NCBI GenBank assembly: GCA_035316025.1
Contig: DATFXL010000140.1
Location: forward strand, 1 to 6,453
Direction of reading: 5' to 3'
Length of the DNA stretch: 6,453 nt
From: JALZAA01 sp035316025
Lineage (GTDB): Bacteria; Actinomycetota; Acidimicrobiia; IMCC26256; JACDBD01
Shown here: one piece after another, positions 1-5,525 of the stretch
How positions within the stretch are numbered: position 1 is the stretch's first letter
Layout: the number at the start of each line of letters is the position of its first letter
Notes under the pieces: generated by a model
Database searches by the model: none
What the model saw: only the letters and a program-made list of their open reading frames with translations
What the model was told of the DNA's origin: nothing
Program-made: the position numbers and the translations under genes

Positions 1-321
1 ACCGGAGCCCGATGCCGCGGCGACGCGCTCCCGCACCCAGGCGAGGCTGTTCGGCTGTGCCATCGCTTCCTGCCATCCGGCCAGCGCCGAATTGATCGCG
101 TCACGCCCGTTGACGACGCCCAAGAGCTCCACGGTCACCGACTCGGTCGAGATCTCGCGCCGGCTGTACGGCTCCGCCATGACGTACAACTCGCCGGTGT
201 CGGCGACCCAAGAGACCTCGAACTGCCGGTCGTTCTCGAACCACTCCCGGCCGAACTCGATCTCGTCAGACGCTCGCCGGCGCGGATCCTGGTCGTAGAA
301 CTCCTCGATGTCCATGCTCAC
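1..321 (-). CDS. Conserved-looking protein of unknown function, C-terminus cut by window edge
   Basis: The frame is open from the window edge to a GTG at 321, giving 107 visible residues and no stop. I do not recognise a named family. The visible part is acidic and soluble, with no signal peptide or membrane segment. It opens with MDIEEFYDQDPRRRASDE, has an aromatic FGREW and then VSWVADTGELYVMAEP, and ends in an amphipathic stretch around GWQEAMAQPNSLAWVRERV. Two starts compete: GTG at 321 and ATG at 315. I prefer GTG because AAGGGG (334-329), which overlaps the stop codon of the upstream reductase, lies 7 bases before it, against 13 bases for the ATG. The gap to the aldo/keto reductase is only 11 bases, so the two are probably cotranscribed and perhaps translationally coupled. 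Coding is well supported by codon use; function is unknown. Confidence 0.75.
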   Translation of the reverse strand, partial: MSMDIEEFYDQDPRRRASDEIEFGREWFENDRQFEVSWVADTGELYVMAEPYSRREISTESVTVELLGVVNGRDAINSALAGWQEAMAQPNSLAWVRERVAAASGSG

Positions 322-332
322 CGCTGAGCCCC

Positions 333-1313
333 TTAGAAGTGACCCAGAACCGGGTGCGGCAGGTAGGGCTCCTCGAGGCGGTTCATCTCGTCGTCGGTGA
401 GCTCGAGCTCCTCGGCGGCCAGAGCGTCACTGAGGTGGCCGAGCTTGGTGGCGCCGATGATCGGTGCGGTCACGCCCGGCTTGCGGAGCATCCATGCGAG
501 CGCGACCTGGGCGGGCGGGACACCTCGCTCGGCGGCCACTTTGGCGACACGCTCGACCACGTCGAAGTCGGTCGGCTGGCTGTAGAGGTAGTCCGTGAAC
601 TGGTCGGTCTCCGAGCGGGTCGTGCGGCGCTCACCGTCACGACTCCGGTTGCCGGCCAGAACCCCTCGTGCGAGCGGGCTCCAAGGGATCACGCCCACGC
701 CCTGGTCGATGCAGAGCGGGATCATCTCGCGTTCTTCTTCGCGGTAGACGAGGTTGTAGTGGTTCTGCATCGACACGAAAGGCGTCCAGCCGTTCCGCTC
801 CGCAACGTGCTGCGCCTTGGCGAACTGCCACGCGAACATGCTGCTGGCCCCGATGTACCGCGCCTTGCCGGCGCGCACGACGTCGTGCAGCGCCTCCATC
901 GTCTCTTCGATCGGCGTGCGGCCGTCCCACCGATGGATCTGGTAGAGGTCCACGTAGTCCATCCCGAGGCGGTCCAACGATGCGTCGATCGCCGACAGGA
1001 TGTGTTTGCGTGACAAGCCACCGCCGTTCTCGCCCGGTGTCATCGGCATGAACACCTTGGTCGCGATCACGACCTCGTCGCGGCTCAACATCTTTCCGAC
1101 CAGGTGCCCCGTCGCCACCTCGCTGGCGCCGTGCGAATAGGTATCGGCGGTGTCGAAGAACGTGATACCGCCGTCCACTGCCGCCTCGACGATCGGCTCG
1201 GCCGCGGTCTCGTCGAGGACCCACGGACGATCGCTGTCGTTCCCGAAGCTCATCATGCCGAGGCACACCTTCGACACTCTGAGGCCGGTGCGTCCAAGGT
1301 TCGTGTACCTCAT
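333..1313 (-). CDS. Aldo/keto reductase, YajO-like
   Basis: NAD(P)H-dependent oxidoreductase of the aldo/keto reductase superfamily, a cytosolic TIM-barrel enzyme that reduces aldehydes and ketones; the substrate cannot be read from sequence. The protein has 326 residues, normal for the family. The catalytic tetrad is complete: Asp54 and Tyr59 in FFDTADTYS, Lys86 in VIATKVF, and His127 in YQIHRWD. Cofactor-binding segments appear as IPWSPLARG and, near the C-terminus, PIIGATKLGHL. The segments GKARYIGASSM, VSMQNHYNLVYREEEREM and the C-terminal PYLPHPVLG closely resemble, from memory, E. coli YajO and relatives, so I place it in that branch rather than with AKR5 or potassium-channel beta subunits. 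Two starts are possible: ATG at 1313 or GTG at 1319. I chose ATG because GAGG sits 5-6 bases ahead, but the purine-rich leader would serve both. It heads a probable two-gene unit with the unknown gene downstream. Confidence 0.95.
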   Translation of the reverse strand: MRYTNLGRTGLRVSKVCLGMMSFGNDSDRPWVLDETAAEPIVEAAVDGGITFFDTADTYSHGASEVATGHLVGKMLSRDEVVIATKVFMPMTPGENGGGLSRKHILSAIDASLDRLGMDYVDLYQIHRWDGRTPIEETMEALHDVVRAGKARYIGASSMFAWQFAKAQHVAERNGWTPFVSMQNHYNLVYREEEREMIPLCIDQGVGVIPWSPLARGVLAGNRSRDGERRTTRSETDQFTDYLYSQPTDFDVVERVAKVAAERGVPPAQVALAWMLRKPGVTAPIIGATKLGHLSDALAAEELELTDDEMNRLEEPYLPHPVLGHF

Positions 1314-1318
1314 CGTCA

Positions 1319-1340
1319 CCTCTTCCTCTTCTTCTCCCTC
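1319..1340 (-). promoter_or_regulatory. Polypurine leader / ribosome binding region of the aldo/keto reductase
   Basis: Read on the minus strand, this is an unbroken run of 22 purines with several overlapping GAGG/GGA/AGGA matches to the Shine-Dalgarno consensus, ending just before the GTG/ATG start pair at 1319/1313. It explains why the start is ambiguous. About 13 bases further upstream TAGGGT (1358-1353) could be a -10 element, but no convincing -35 hexamer lies at the right distance, so the promoter is not called. Confidence 0.5.
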
Positions 1341-1406
1341 GCCGACACGGCGACCCTACCGTCGTGAAATCCGCTCGAATCGATCGGGTCCCGCCGGCGC
1401 GAGCCG

Positions 1407-1436
1407 TTGACCTGCCGTTTTCTGCCAGCCGAGAGT
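1407..1436 (+). promoter_or_regulatory. Weak candidate promoter for the small gene at 1477
   Basis: TTGACC at 1407-1412 matches five of six positions of the housekeeping -35 consensus. The only -10-like hexamer at usable distance is GAGAGT (1431-1436), 18 bases on, which is a poor match. It is about 40 bases upstream of the proposed start at 1477, and no other promoter-like sequence is visible in the spacer on this strand. Tentative. Confidence 0.2.
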
Positions 1437-1476
1437 GGGGAATCTCCACGGGACGCTCGAGAAGGGGGCGGCCTTC

Positions 1477-1740
1477 ATGAAACGTTTCGACCTTGGCGTG
1501 TTCGAGCCCGCTGATCTCACTCCGGACGGCAGCCTGATCGGCGACCTGGTCTCGCTGGCAACGTTCCTCGGCCCCGAGTTGCATCGCCCGGACAGCGGAG
1601 AACGCGCTGCCGTCGAGATCGAGCAGTGGGCTGAGAGCGACCCGGCGCTTCTCGAGGAAGCCGAGACGATTGCTCACCGTGAGCACCACGAGGATGCGGC
1701 AAAGATCCTCCAGCGCGCTCACGACCTCGCGACCGTCTGA
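1477..1740 (+). CDS. Small protein of unknown function, 87 residues
   Basis: No family recognised. Codon use is typical of the neighbouring real genes. The start at ATG 1477 is favoured by a good Shine-Dalgarno, GAAGGGGG (1461-1468), 8 bases ahead; a GTG at 1435 in the same frame has no such site. The product is acidic and predicted soluble. It begins MKRFDLGVFEPADLTPDG, has a short hydrophobic helix-like part (SLIGDLVSLATFLG), and its C-terminal half, from about residue 40, looks wholly helical and charged (SGERAAVEIEQWAESDPALL, then AHREHHEDAAKILQRAHDL). There is no cysteine, no signal peptide and no membrane segment. It is divergent from the aldo/keto reductase and precedes WS/DGAT on the same strand, but hairpins in the 85-base gap may separate their transcripts. 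It could be a small helical adaptor or regulatory protein; that is a guess. Confidence 0.7.
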   Translation: MKRFDLGVFEPADLTPDGSLIGDLVSLATFLGPELHRPDSGERAAVEIEQWAESDPALLEEAETIAHREHHEDAAKILQRAHDLATV

Positions 1741-1742
1741 CG

Positions 1743-1764
1743 AACCCGATCAAGCTCCCGGGTT
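1743..1764 (+). terminator. Stem-loop after the small gene (first of two)
   Basis: AACCCG (1743-1748) and CGGGTT (1759-1764) form a perfect 6-base-pair stem around a 10-base loop, starting 2 bases after the stop codon at 1738-1740. No T-run follows, so alone it would be a weak terminator or a 3'-end stabilising hairpin. Confidence 0.3.
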
Positions 1765-1771
1765 AGGCCGC

Positions 1772-1800
1772 GGCGCGGTGAGACGCGCCTGAAATTTGTT
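1772..1800 (+). terminator. GC-rich hairpin followed by T-rich bases, candidate terminator
   Basis: GGCGCG (1772-1777) and CGCGCC (1784-1789) make a perfect 6-base-pair all-G/C stem with loop GTGAGA. It is followed by TGAAATTTGTT, one of the few A/T-rich spots in the window. This resembles an intrinsic terminator for the small gene upstream, although the T-run is interrupted. It ends only 36 bases before the WS/DGAT start, so it could instead act in the WS/DGAT leader. Confidence 0.45.
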
Positions 1801-1825
1801 CTCTCTCCGATCGTTTGGAGATGCA

Positions 1826-3235
1826 ATGCAGCGACTGGACGGAATGGATGCCTCGTTCGTATATCTCGACACGCCGGCGACCCCCCTGCAGGTCGGCATG
1901 ACCTGTGTCTTCGATCCTTCGACGGCGCCCGACGGCTACTCGTTCCGCAAGGTGCGCCGGCTCGTGGAGGATCGCCTCCACTTGATTCCGCCCTTCCGTC
2001 GACGACTCGTCGAGGTGCCCGGGCACCTGCACCGTCCCGGGTGGATCGACGACCCGGACTTCGACCTCGATGACCACCTCCATCGCGTCCTGCTGCGTGC
2101 CCCCGCCGGGATCGTCGAACTGCAGCAGTTCGCCGCCCACCAGATCAGCCGGCCGCTCGACACCGGGCGACCGCCGTGGGACATGCACGTCGTCGAGGGC
2201 CTCGAGGGCGGCATGGTCGCCTCGGTGACGAAGATGCACCACTCCGCGGTGGACGGCATCTCGGGAGCCGAGCTCACCGCGACCCTGCTGGATCTCGAGC
2301 CCGACCCGGAGCCGGTCGCGCCGCCCGACACCCCGTGGCAGCCGCCGGAGCCGCCGTCACGACTGTCGATGGCGGCCGGAGCCGTCCGGGAGCTGCTCCG
2401 TCAACCGGTCGCCGCGGGTTCCGTGCTGGCGCGAACGGCGCGCGCCGGACTGGACCTCGTTCGCCACAATCGGCGGCCGGAGACGGCACCGCCGCCGGGA
2501 CCGTTCTCGGCGCCCCGCAGCACCTACAACGCGCCCGTGACCGCGCGGCGACAGGTCGCGTTCGCCCAGATCGAGTTCGATGACGTTCGACGGATCAAGG
2601 AAGCCGCCGGGGTGACGATCAACGACGTCGTCCTCGCCGTGTGCGCGGCCGCGCTGCGAAGTCACCTCGACAACCACGGCGGCATCCCCGGGCAGCCGCT
2701 CGTCGCCGCCGTGCCCGTCTCGGTCCGCACCGACGACGAGGATCCAATGACGAGCAACCGCGTCAGCGCGATGCTCGTCGATCTCGGTACGACGATCGAC
2801 GAACCGATGACGAGGCTCCAGACGATCGCGGCGAGTAGTCGCGCCGCCAAGACCCAGCATCAGGTCCTCGGGCCCGACACCGTCTCTCAGCTCGCGGATA
2901 TCACGCCCCCCGCGCTCATCGCCGGCTTGGGCGCGCTGGAATCGCGATTCAACGTGCTCGGGCGGATCCCGCCGGTGTGCAACCTCATCATGTCGAACTT
3001 CCCCGGGCCGCCCTTCCCGTTGTACTGCGCCGGGGCGCGCATGGTCGCCGCCTACCCGATGGGTCCACTCGGCCTCGGAACCGCGCTCAACATGACGGTG
3101 CAGAGCTATCTCGACACCATGTGGTTCGGCATCGTCGCCTGCCCGGACGTCGTCCCCGAGCCGGAGACGCTCGCCGCCGGCATCTACGACGCCGTCTACG
3201 AGCTCGGCAAGGAACGCACGCTTCGACAGGGGTGA
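1826..3235 (+). CDS. Wax ester synthase / diacylglycerol acyltransferase (WS/DGAT family)
   Basis: Acyl-CoA-dependent O-acyltransferase that makes triacylglycerol from diacylglycerol or wax esters from fatty alcohols, the final step of neutral-lipid storage; family members associate with the inner membrane face and lipid droplets. The protein is 469 residues, full length for the family. The catalytic HHxxxDG motif is intact as HHSAVDG at 138-144, with His139 and Asp143 the expected catalytic pair. Other family signatures are the N-terminal MQRLDGMDASFVYLDTP, PLDTGRPPWDMHVVEGL (about 110-126), NDVVLAV (266-272), TSNRVSAMLVDL (309-320) and SNFPGPPFPLY (390-400). A proline-rich linker lies at about 158-179. 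The start is ATG 1826: GGAG (1817-1820) is 5 bases ahead and the product begins where family members usually do, whereas the in-frame TTG at 1796 adds ten residues with no Shine-Dalgarno. Actinobacteria often carry several paralogues, so substrate preference cannot be assigned. Confidence 0.97.
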   Translation: MQRLDGMDASFVYLDTPATPLQVGMTCVFDPSTAPDGYSFRKVRRLVEDRLHLIPPFRRRLVEVPGHLHRPGWIDDPDFDLDDHLHRVLLRAPAGIVELQQFAAHQISRPLDTGRPPWDMHVVEGLEGGMVASVTKMHHSAVDGISGAELTATLLDLEPDPEPVAPPDTPWQPPEPPSRLSMAAGAVRELLRQPVAAGSVLARTARAGLDLVRHNRRPETAPPPGPFSAPRSTYNAPVTARRQVAFAQIEFDDVRRIKEAAGVTINDVVLAVCAAALRSHLDNHGGIPGQPLVAAVPVSVRTDDEDPMTSNRVSAMLVDLGTTIDEPMTRLQTIAASSRAAKTQHQVLGPDTVSQLADITPPALIAGLGALESRFNVLGRIPPVCNLIMSNFPGPPFPLYCAGARMVAAYPMGPLGLGTALNMTVQSYLDTMWFGIVACPDVVPEPETLAAGIYDAVYELGKERTLRQG

Positions 3236-3236
3236 C

Positions 3237-3251
3237 GGCTGAGGCTCAGCC
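3237..3251. terminator. Perfect inverted repeat between convergent genes, possible bidirectional terminator
   Basis: GGCTGAG and CTCAGCC are perfect arms around a single central G; a realistic hairpin has 6 base pairs and a 3-base loop. It fills the 20-base gap between the stop codons of WS/DGAT (plus) and the DUF1269-like gene (minus), which is where a shared terminator is expected. There is no T-run on either side, so the call rests on position and symmetry. Confidence 0.45.
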
Positions 3252-3255
3252 CTCC

Positions 3256-3750
3256 CTACTTCTCGGCTGCCTGGATCTCCTTCTTCAGTGCGTCGGCGTC
3301 GGCGTCCACCTGCTTCTGCAGGACCTTCTGCGCGCGCGTGACGGCCTTGTCGATCTGCTCGTCGATCCTCGACTCGCCCATCACGATCAACGCCGCGTTG
3401 CCCTCGTCCAGCGCTTCGCCGAGGTCCTTGAGGTCGCCGCGTGACATGCCCTTCCACAGGTGTCCGACCACGCCACCGGCGGTGCCGCCGACGATGGCGC
3501 TGCCGATGATCGAGGGCGGGAACAGGATGCCGACGAGCGCGCCGACCCCGATGCCCGTCCAGGTGCCGTGCTGGGTCGGCTTCTCGCGCTTGTGGACGTG
3601 GACCTTGTCGTCCTCCTTCTCGATCACCGCGGCATCGAAGGTTCCGATGGCCTTCTCTGCGTGGAGATCGAAGACGGCGTCGTAGTCGGCCTCGGCGTCG
3701 GGGATGTTGTCGTACACCGCGGCGTAGAGGAACACGGGTCGGTCAGCCAT
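3256..3750 (-). CDS. DUF1269-like protein with a glycine-rich hydrophobic segment
   Basis: The protein is 164 residues. It resembles the DUF1269 family, whose function is not established. An N-terminal alpha/beta part (VFLYAAVYDNIPDAEADYDA, then TFDAAVIEKEDDKVHVHKRE) is followed by a glycine-zipper hydrophobic stretch at about 64-97 (GIGVGALVGILFPPSIIGSA and GGTAGGVVGHL). Then come the family-like DLKDLGEALDEGNAALIVM (106-124) and a charged, probably coiled helix to the C-terminal AAEK. The glycine-rich part could insert in or lie on a membrane. The start is ATG 3750: a near-perfect AAGGAGG ends 6 bases ahead, and the longer in-frame extension to 3795 is arginine- and proline-rich with no such signal. 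It lies about 100 bases downstream of the membrane-protein gene and converges with WS/DGAT. The strong ribosome binding site suggests good expression; a physiological role is not readable. Confidence 0.85.
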   Translation of the reverse strand: MADRPVFLYAAVYDNIPDAEADYDAVFDLHAEKAIGTFDAAVIEKEDDKVHVHKREKPTQHGTWTGIGVGALVGILFPPSIIGSAIVGGTAGGVVGHLWKGMSRGDLKDLGEALDEGNAALIVMGESRIDEQIDKAVTRAQKVLQKQVDADADALKKEIQAAEK

Positions 3751-3824
3751 TCCTCGCCTCCTTCGATTCGGGGGGTATGGGGGCCCTGCCCGCACCCGAC
3801 GGTACGGAGGAGCACCCGAGAACG

Positions 3825-3842
3825 CATCACCCCGAGGGGATG
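3825..3842 (-). terminator. Weak hairpin downstream of the membrane-protein gene
   Basis: CCCC (3830-3833) faces GGGG (3836-3839), and CAT (3825-3827) faces ATG (3840-3842), leaving a two-base bulge. It begins 10 bases past the stop codon of the membrane-protein gene. The loop is very tight and there is no T-run, so it is only a possible partial terminator or processing site between that gene and the DUF1269-like gene. Confidence 0.2.
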
Positions 3843-3852
3843 AAAGCGGCGA

Positions 3853-4389
3853 TCAGTGCGCGACGAGGATGCTCTTGACGAGGGCGACGAGAACGCCGAG
3901 CGCGAGGGCGGTCACGCCGTAGAGAACCGCCGCCACCCGCGGCCTTCCGGCGATCCGGGCGATGACGTAGGCGACGACGCCGATGATGATGGCGGGGACG
4001 TCCCCGGTCAGCTCTTGTGCGCGTACGTCCGACAGGAAGAGCACGGGGCAACTCGAGACCGCCGCGACGAAGATCGCCCCGCCGACCTGCGCCAGGCCGA
4101 TGACGGCCGCCCGGCGGGTGGGCCGTTCTCCCCGAAGCAACGGTGCGGCGAACTGGAACGCGAACCAGTGCGCGAGGACGAGGCCGACCGCGGTGCCCCA
4201 CACGAGCGCCAGCAGCTTTCCTCCGACCGCGCCGGTGGCCCTTCCGTTGGCGAAGTGGCCCTCGGGCAGCGCGGCGAGCTCGGCGATCTCGATCACCGAG
4301 ACGTACAGGACCATCGTGACGGCCTCGCGGAAGATCTCGGTCCGCTGGTCGCTCGCCGTCGTGGCGGTGGCGAGTCTCGTGGAAGCCAT
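3853..4389 (-). CDS. Small integral membrane protein of unknown function, about five helices
   Basis: The protein is 178 residues and strongly hydrophobic after a polar N-terminus. Likely membrane helices are at about 23-41, 58-83, 94-119, 131-147 and 150-176. Features that stand out are an acidic pair in helix 1 (VSVIEIAELAALP), the polar aromatic LAHWFAFQF in helix 2, and a single cysteine-proline in helix 3 (SSCPVLFL). There is no recognisable transporter or enzyme motif, and I cannot name the family. The start at ATG 4389 has no clear Shine-Dalgarno. An in-frame ATG at 4314 (MVLYVSVIE) has GAGG 8 bases ahead and would remove the polar N-terminal 25 residues while keeping all helices, so the true start is uncertain. 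The upstream epimerase ends 12 bases before 4389, which suggests one transcript and possible translational coupling. Confidence 0.8.
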   Translation of the reverse strand: MASTRLATATTASDQRTEIFREAVTMVLYVSVIEIAELAALPEGHFANGRATGAVGGKLLALVWGTAVGLVLAHWFAFQFAAPLLRGERPTRRAAVIGLAQVGGAIFVAAVSSCPVLFLSDVRAQELTGDVPAIIIGVVAYVIARIAGRPRVAAVLYGVTALALGVLVALVKSILVAH

Positions 4390-4401
4390 GCGAGAAGCGT
4401 G

Positions 4402-5337
4402 TCAGGCGCGCGCGGTCGAGACCGTCCGGGTGTACCAGTCGACGTAGCGACGCAGCCCCTCGGCGAAGGGTGTCTCGGCTTCCCATCCGAGGACGCGCTT
4501 TGCCTTTTCGCCCGAGATGACCCGACCTGCGTAGTCACCCGGGCTGAGTGGCCCGCCCGCGATCGTGAACGGCGCCCCGAGCAAATCGCGGATCTCTTCG
4601 GCGATCCGCCCGATCGTGATCGGTTCGGGCCCCTTGAGGTTGAACACCTCGTTCTCGGCGGCGTCGGACAGCGCGGCGAGGTGGCCGTCGGCGAGGTCGT
4701 CGACGTACACGTAGTTGCGGAACTGCGAGCCGTCGCCGTTCACCGTGTTCGTCTCGCCCTCGAGCGCCTGGCGAACGAACCGTGGGATCACGTAGTTCTC
4801 CGACATGCCCGGCCCGTACACGTCGCCGTAGCGCAGGATCGTGAACGGGGTGCCGTAGAGCTCGTAGTAGTTGTGCGCGACGAGCTCCTCGGTGATCTTC
4901 GACGACGTGTAGATGTGCCCCGCGCTCGGCAGATGAAACGGGACCTCCTCATCGATCGGCGCGCCGCCGTGCGCGCCGGCGTAGACCCACGCGGTGCTGG
5001 CCAGCACCGTCCGGCGCACCTTGTTGCGACGGCCGGCCTCGAAGACGTTCGCCGCCCCCGCCACGTTCACCTGGACGGCCGAAACGGGATCGGCCAGGGC
5101 GTCGCTGGCGTCGGACATCCCGGCCAGGTGGAACACCGCGTCGAGATCCCGTGTCGCCTGCACGACCGCGGCGAGATCCAACACGTCGGCACGCCGGTGG
5201 GTGACATCCGACCGCTGCGGAGGACGCTGATCGAGGACGACGACGTCGTAGCCCTCGCTGATCATCCGATCAGCGACGTGCGATCCGATGAATCCCGAAC
5301 CGCCGGTGATGCCGATTCGTCCCGCAGGTTGCCGCAT
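4402..5337 (-). CDS. NAD-dependent epimerase/dehydratase (extended SDR, GalE-like)
   Basis: Extended short-chain dehydrogenase, most likely acting on a nucleotide sugar such as UDP-glucose or a related substrate; cytosolic. The protein is 311 residues, normal for the family. The N-terminal Rossmann motif is TGGSGFIG, with Gly12, Gly15 and Gly18. VFHLAG (68-73) follows strand 4. The catalytic set is Ser114/Thr115 in LASTAWVYA and Tyr143/Lys147 in YTSSK. ILRYGDVYGPG (167-177) and RNYVYVDDLADGHL (207-220) are typical substrate-side segments, and the end WEAETPFAEGLRRYVDWY is the usual family C-terminus. The start is ATG 5337, with GGAG 5 bases ahead and the Rossmann fold beginning at once; the in-frame extension to 5487 is low-complexity Ser/Arg and unsupported. 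It is divergent from the SDR at 5526 and 12 bases upstream of the membrane-protein gene. Exact substrate is undetermined: there are no neighbouring glycosyltransferases or sugar genes to narrow it. Confidence 0.93.
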   Translation of the reverse strand: MRQPAGRIGITGGSGFIGSHVADRMISEGYDVVVLDQRPPQRSDVTHRRADVLDLAAVVQATRDLDAVFHLAGMSDASDALADPVSAVQVNVAGAANVFEAGRRNKVRRTVLASTAWVYAGAHGGAPIDEEVPFHLPSAGHIYTSSKITEELVAHNYYELYGTPFTILRYGDVYGPGMSENYVIPRFVRQALEGETNTVNGDGSQFRNYVYVDDLADGHLAALSDAAENEVFNLKGPEPITIGRIAEEIRDLLGAPFTIAGGPLSPGDYAGRVISGEKAKRVLGWEAETPFAEGLRRYVDWYTRTVSTARA

Positions 5338-5478
5338 TCGCGCTCCGCTCGCCGCCGTCCTGGTCGAGCCCGAGGCTACGCGCCGGAGTCTCGGAGAGGT
5401 CGTCCCGGAAGAATGGCTCGAGGGTGAACTCGTTGCGCTCAATCCGTTCCCGGCGTTGGGGGCGTACATCCTCCCGAA

Positions 5479-5493
5479 CCGCCGCACCGGCGG
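5479..5493. promoter_or_regulatory. Perfect 15-base palindrome in a divergent intergenic region, candidate operator
   Basis: CCGCCG (5479-5484) and CGGCGG (5488-5493) are exact inverted repeats around CAC. The site lies 32 bases upstream of the SDR start and about 140 bases upstream of the epimerase start. Length and symmetry suit a dimeric regulator such as a TetR-type protein. In DNA of this GC content short G/C palindromes also arise by chance, and it could instead be an RNA hairpin in the SDR leader. Confidence 0.3.
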
Positions 5494-5502
5494 GCATGGG
5501 CG

Positions 5503-5518
5503 CGATCTCGGATCGGAG
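5503..5518 (+). promoter_or_regulatory. SDR ribosome binding site with an adjoining inverted repeat
   Basis: GGAG (5515-5518) is 7 bases ahead of the ATG at 5526 and fixes that start. CGATC (5503-5507) and GATCG (5511-5515) are inverted around TCG, with the right arm sharing the first G of the Shine-Dalgarno. A 5-base-pair hairpin here would be weak; any effect on translation is speculative. Confidence 0.35.
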
Positions 5519-5525
5519 CGTTGAG

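Noticed and set aside
92..298. A 68-codon plus-strand frame near the left edge
   Set aside because: It is antisense to the left-edge unknown gene, which has better codon use, a ribosome site and operon context; the Ser/Arg-rich translation is a shadow.
1435..1476. Longer version of the 87-residue protein starting at GTG 1435
   Set aside because: No Shine-Dalgarno precedes it, whereas ATG 1477 has GAAGGGGG at good spacing.
637..1722. A 361-codon open frame on the minus strand
   Set aside because: It overlaps the aldo/keto reductase in another frame and is antisense to the 87-residue gene. The translation is Arg-rich without domains, while the reductase frame has a full catalytic tetrad.
2357..3457. 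A 366-codon open frame on the minus strand
   Set aside because: It is antisense to WS/DGAT and overlaps the DUF1269-like gene in another frame. The product is low-complexity Arg/Gly/Glu-rich, typical of a GC-rich shadow.
3751..3795. N-terminal extension of the DUF1269-like protein to 3795
   Set aside because: The added residues are Arg/Pro-rich, and the AAGGAGG just before ATG 3750 decides the start.
3856..5427. A 523-codon open frame on the plus strand
   Set aside because: It lies antisense to the epimerase and the membrane protein, both of which have clear motifs or helices and plausible ribosome sites. Its translation is Arg/Asp/Gly-rich with no family signature, as expected for the opposite strand of high-GC genes.
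5338..5487. N-terminal extension of the epimerase to 5487
   Set aside because: The extra 50 residues are low-complexity Ser/Arg/Thr, whereas ATG 5337 has GGAG 5 bases ahead and begins directly at the Rossmann fold.
5288..5524. A plus-strand frame crossing the divergent spacer, whose last part (WLEGELVALNPFPALGAYIL) looks rather protein-like
   Set aside because: Its only starts lie inside the antisense strand of the epimerase N-terminus, no Shine-Dalgarno precedes them, and no start exists within the spacer itself. Conservation would be needed to revive it.
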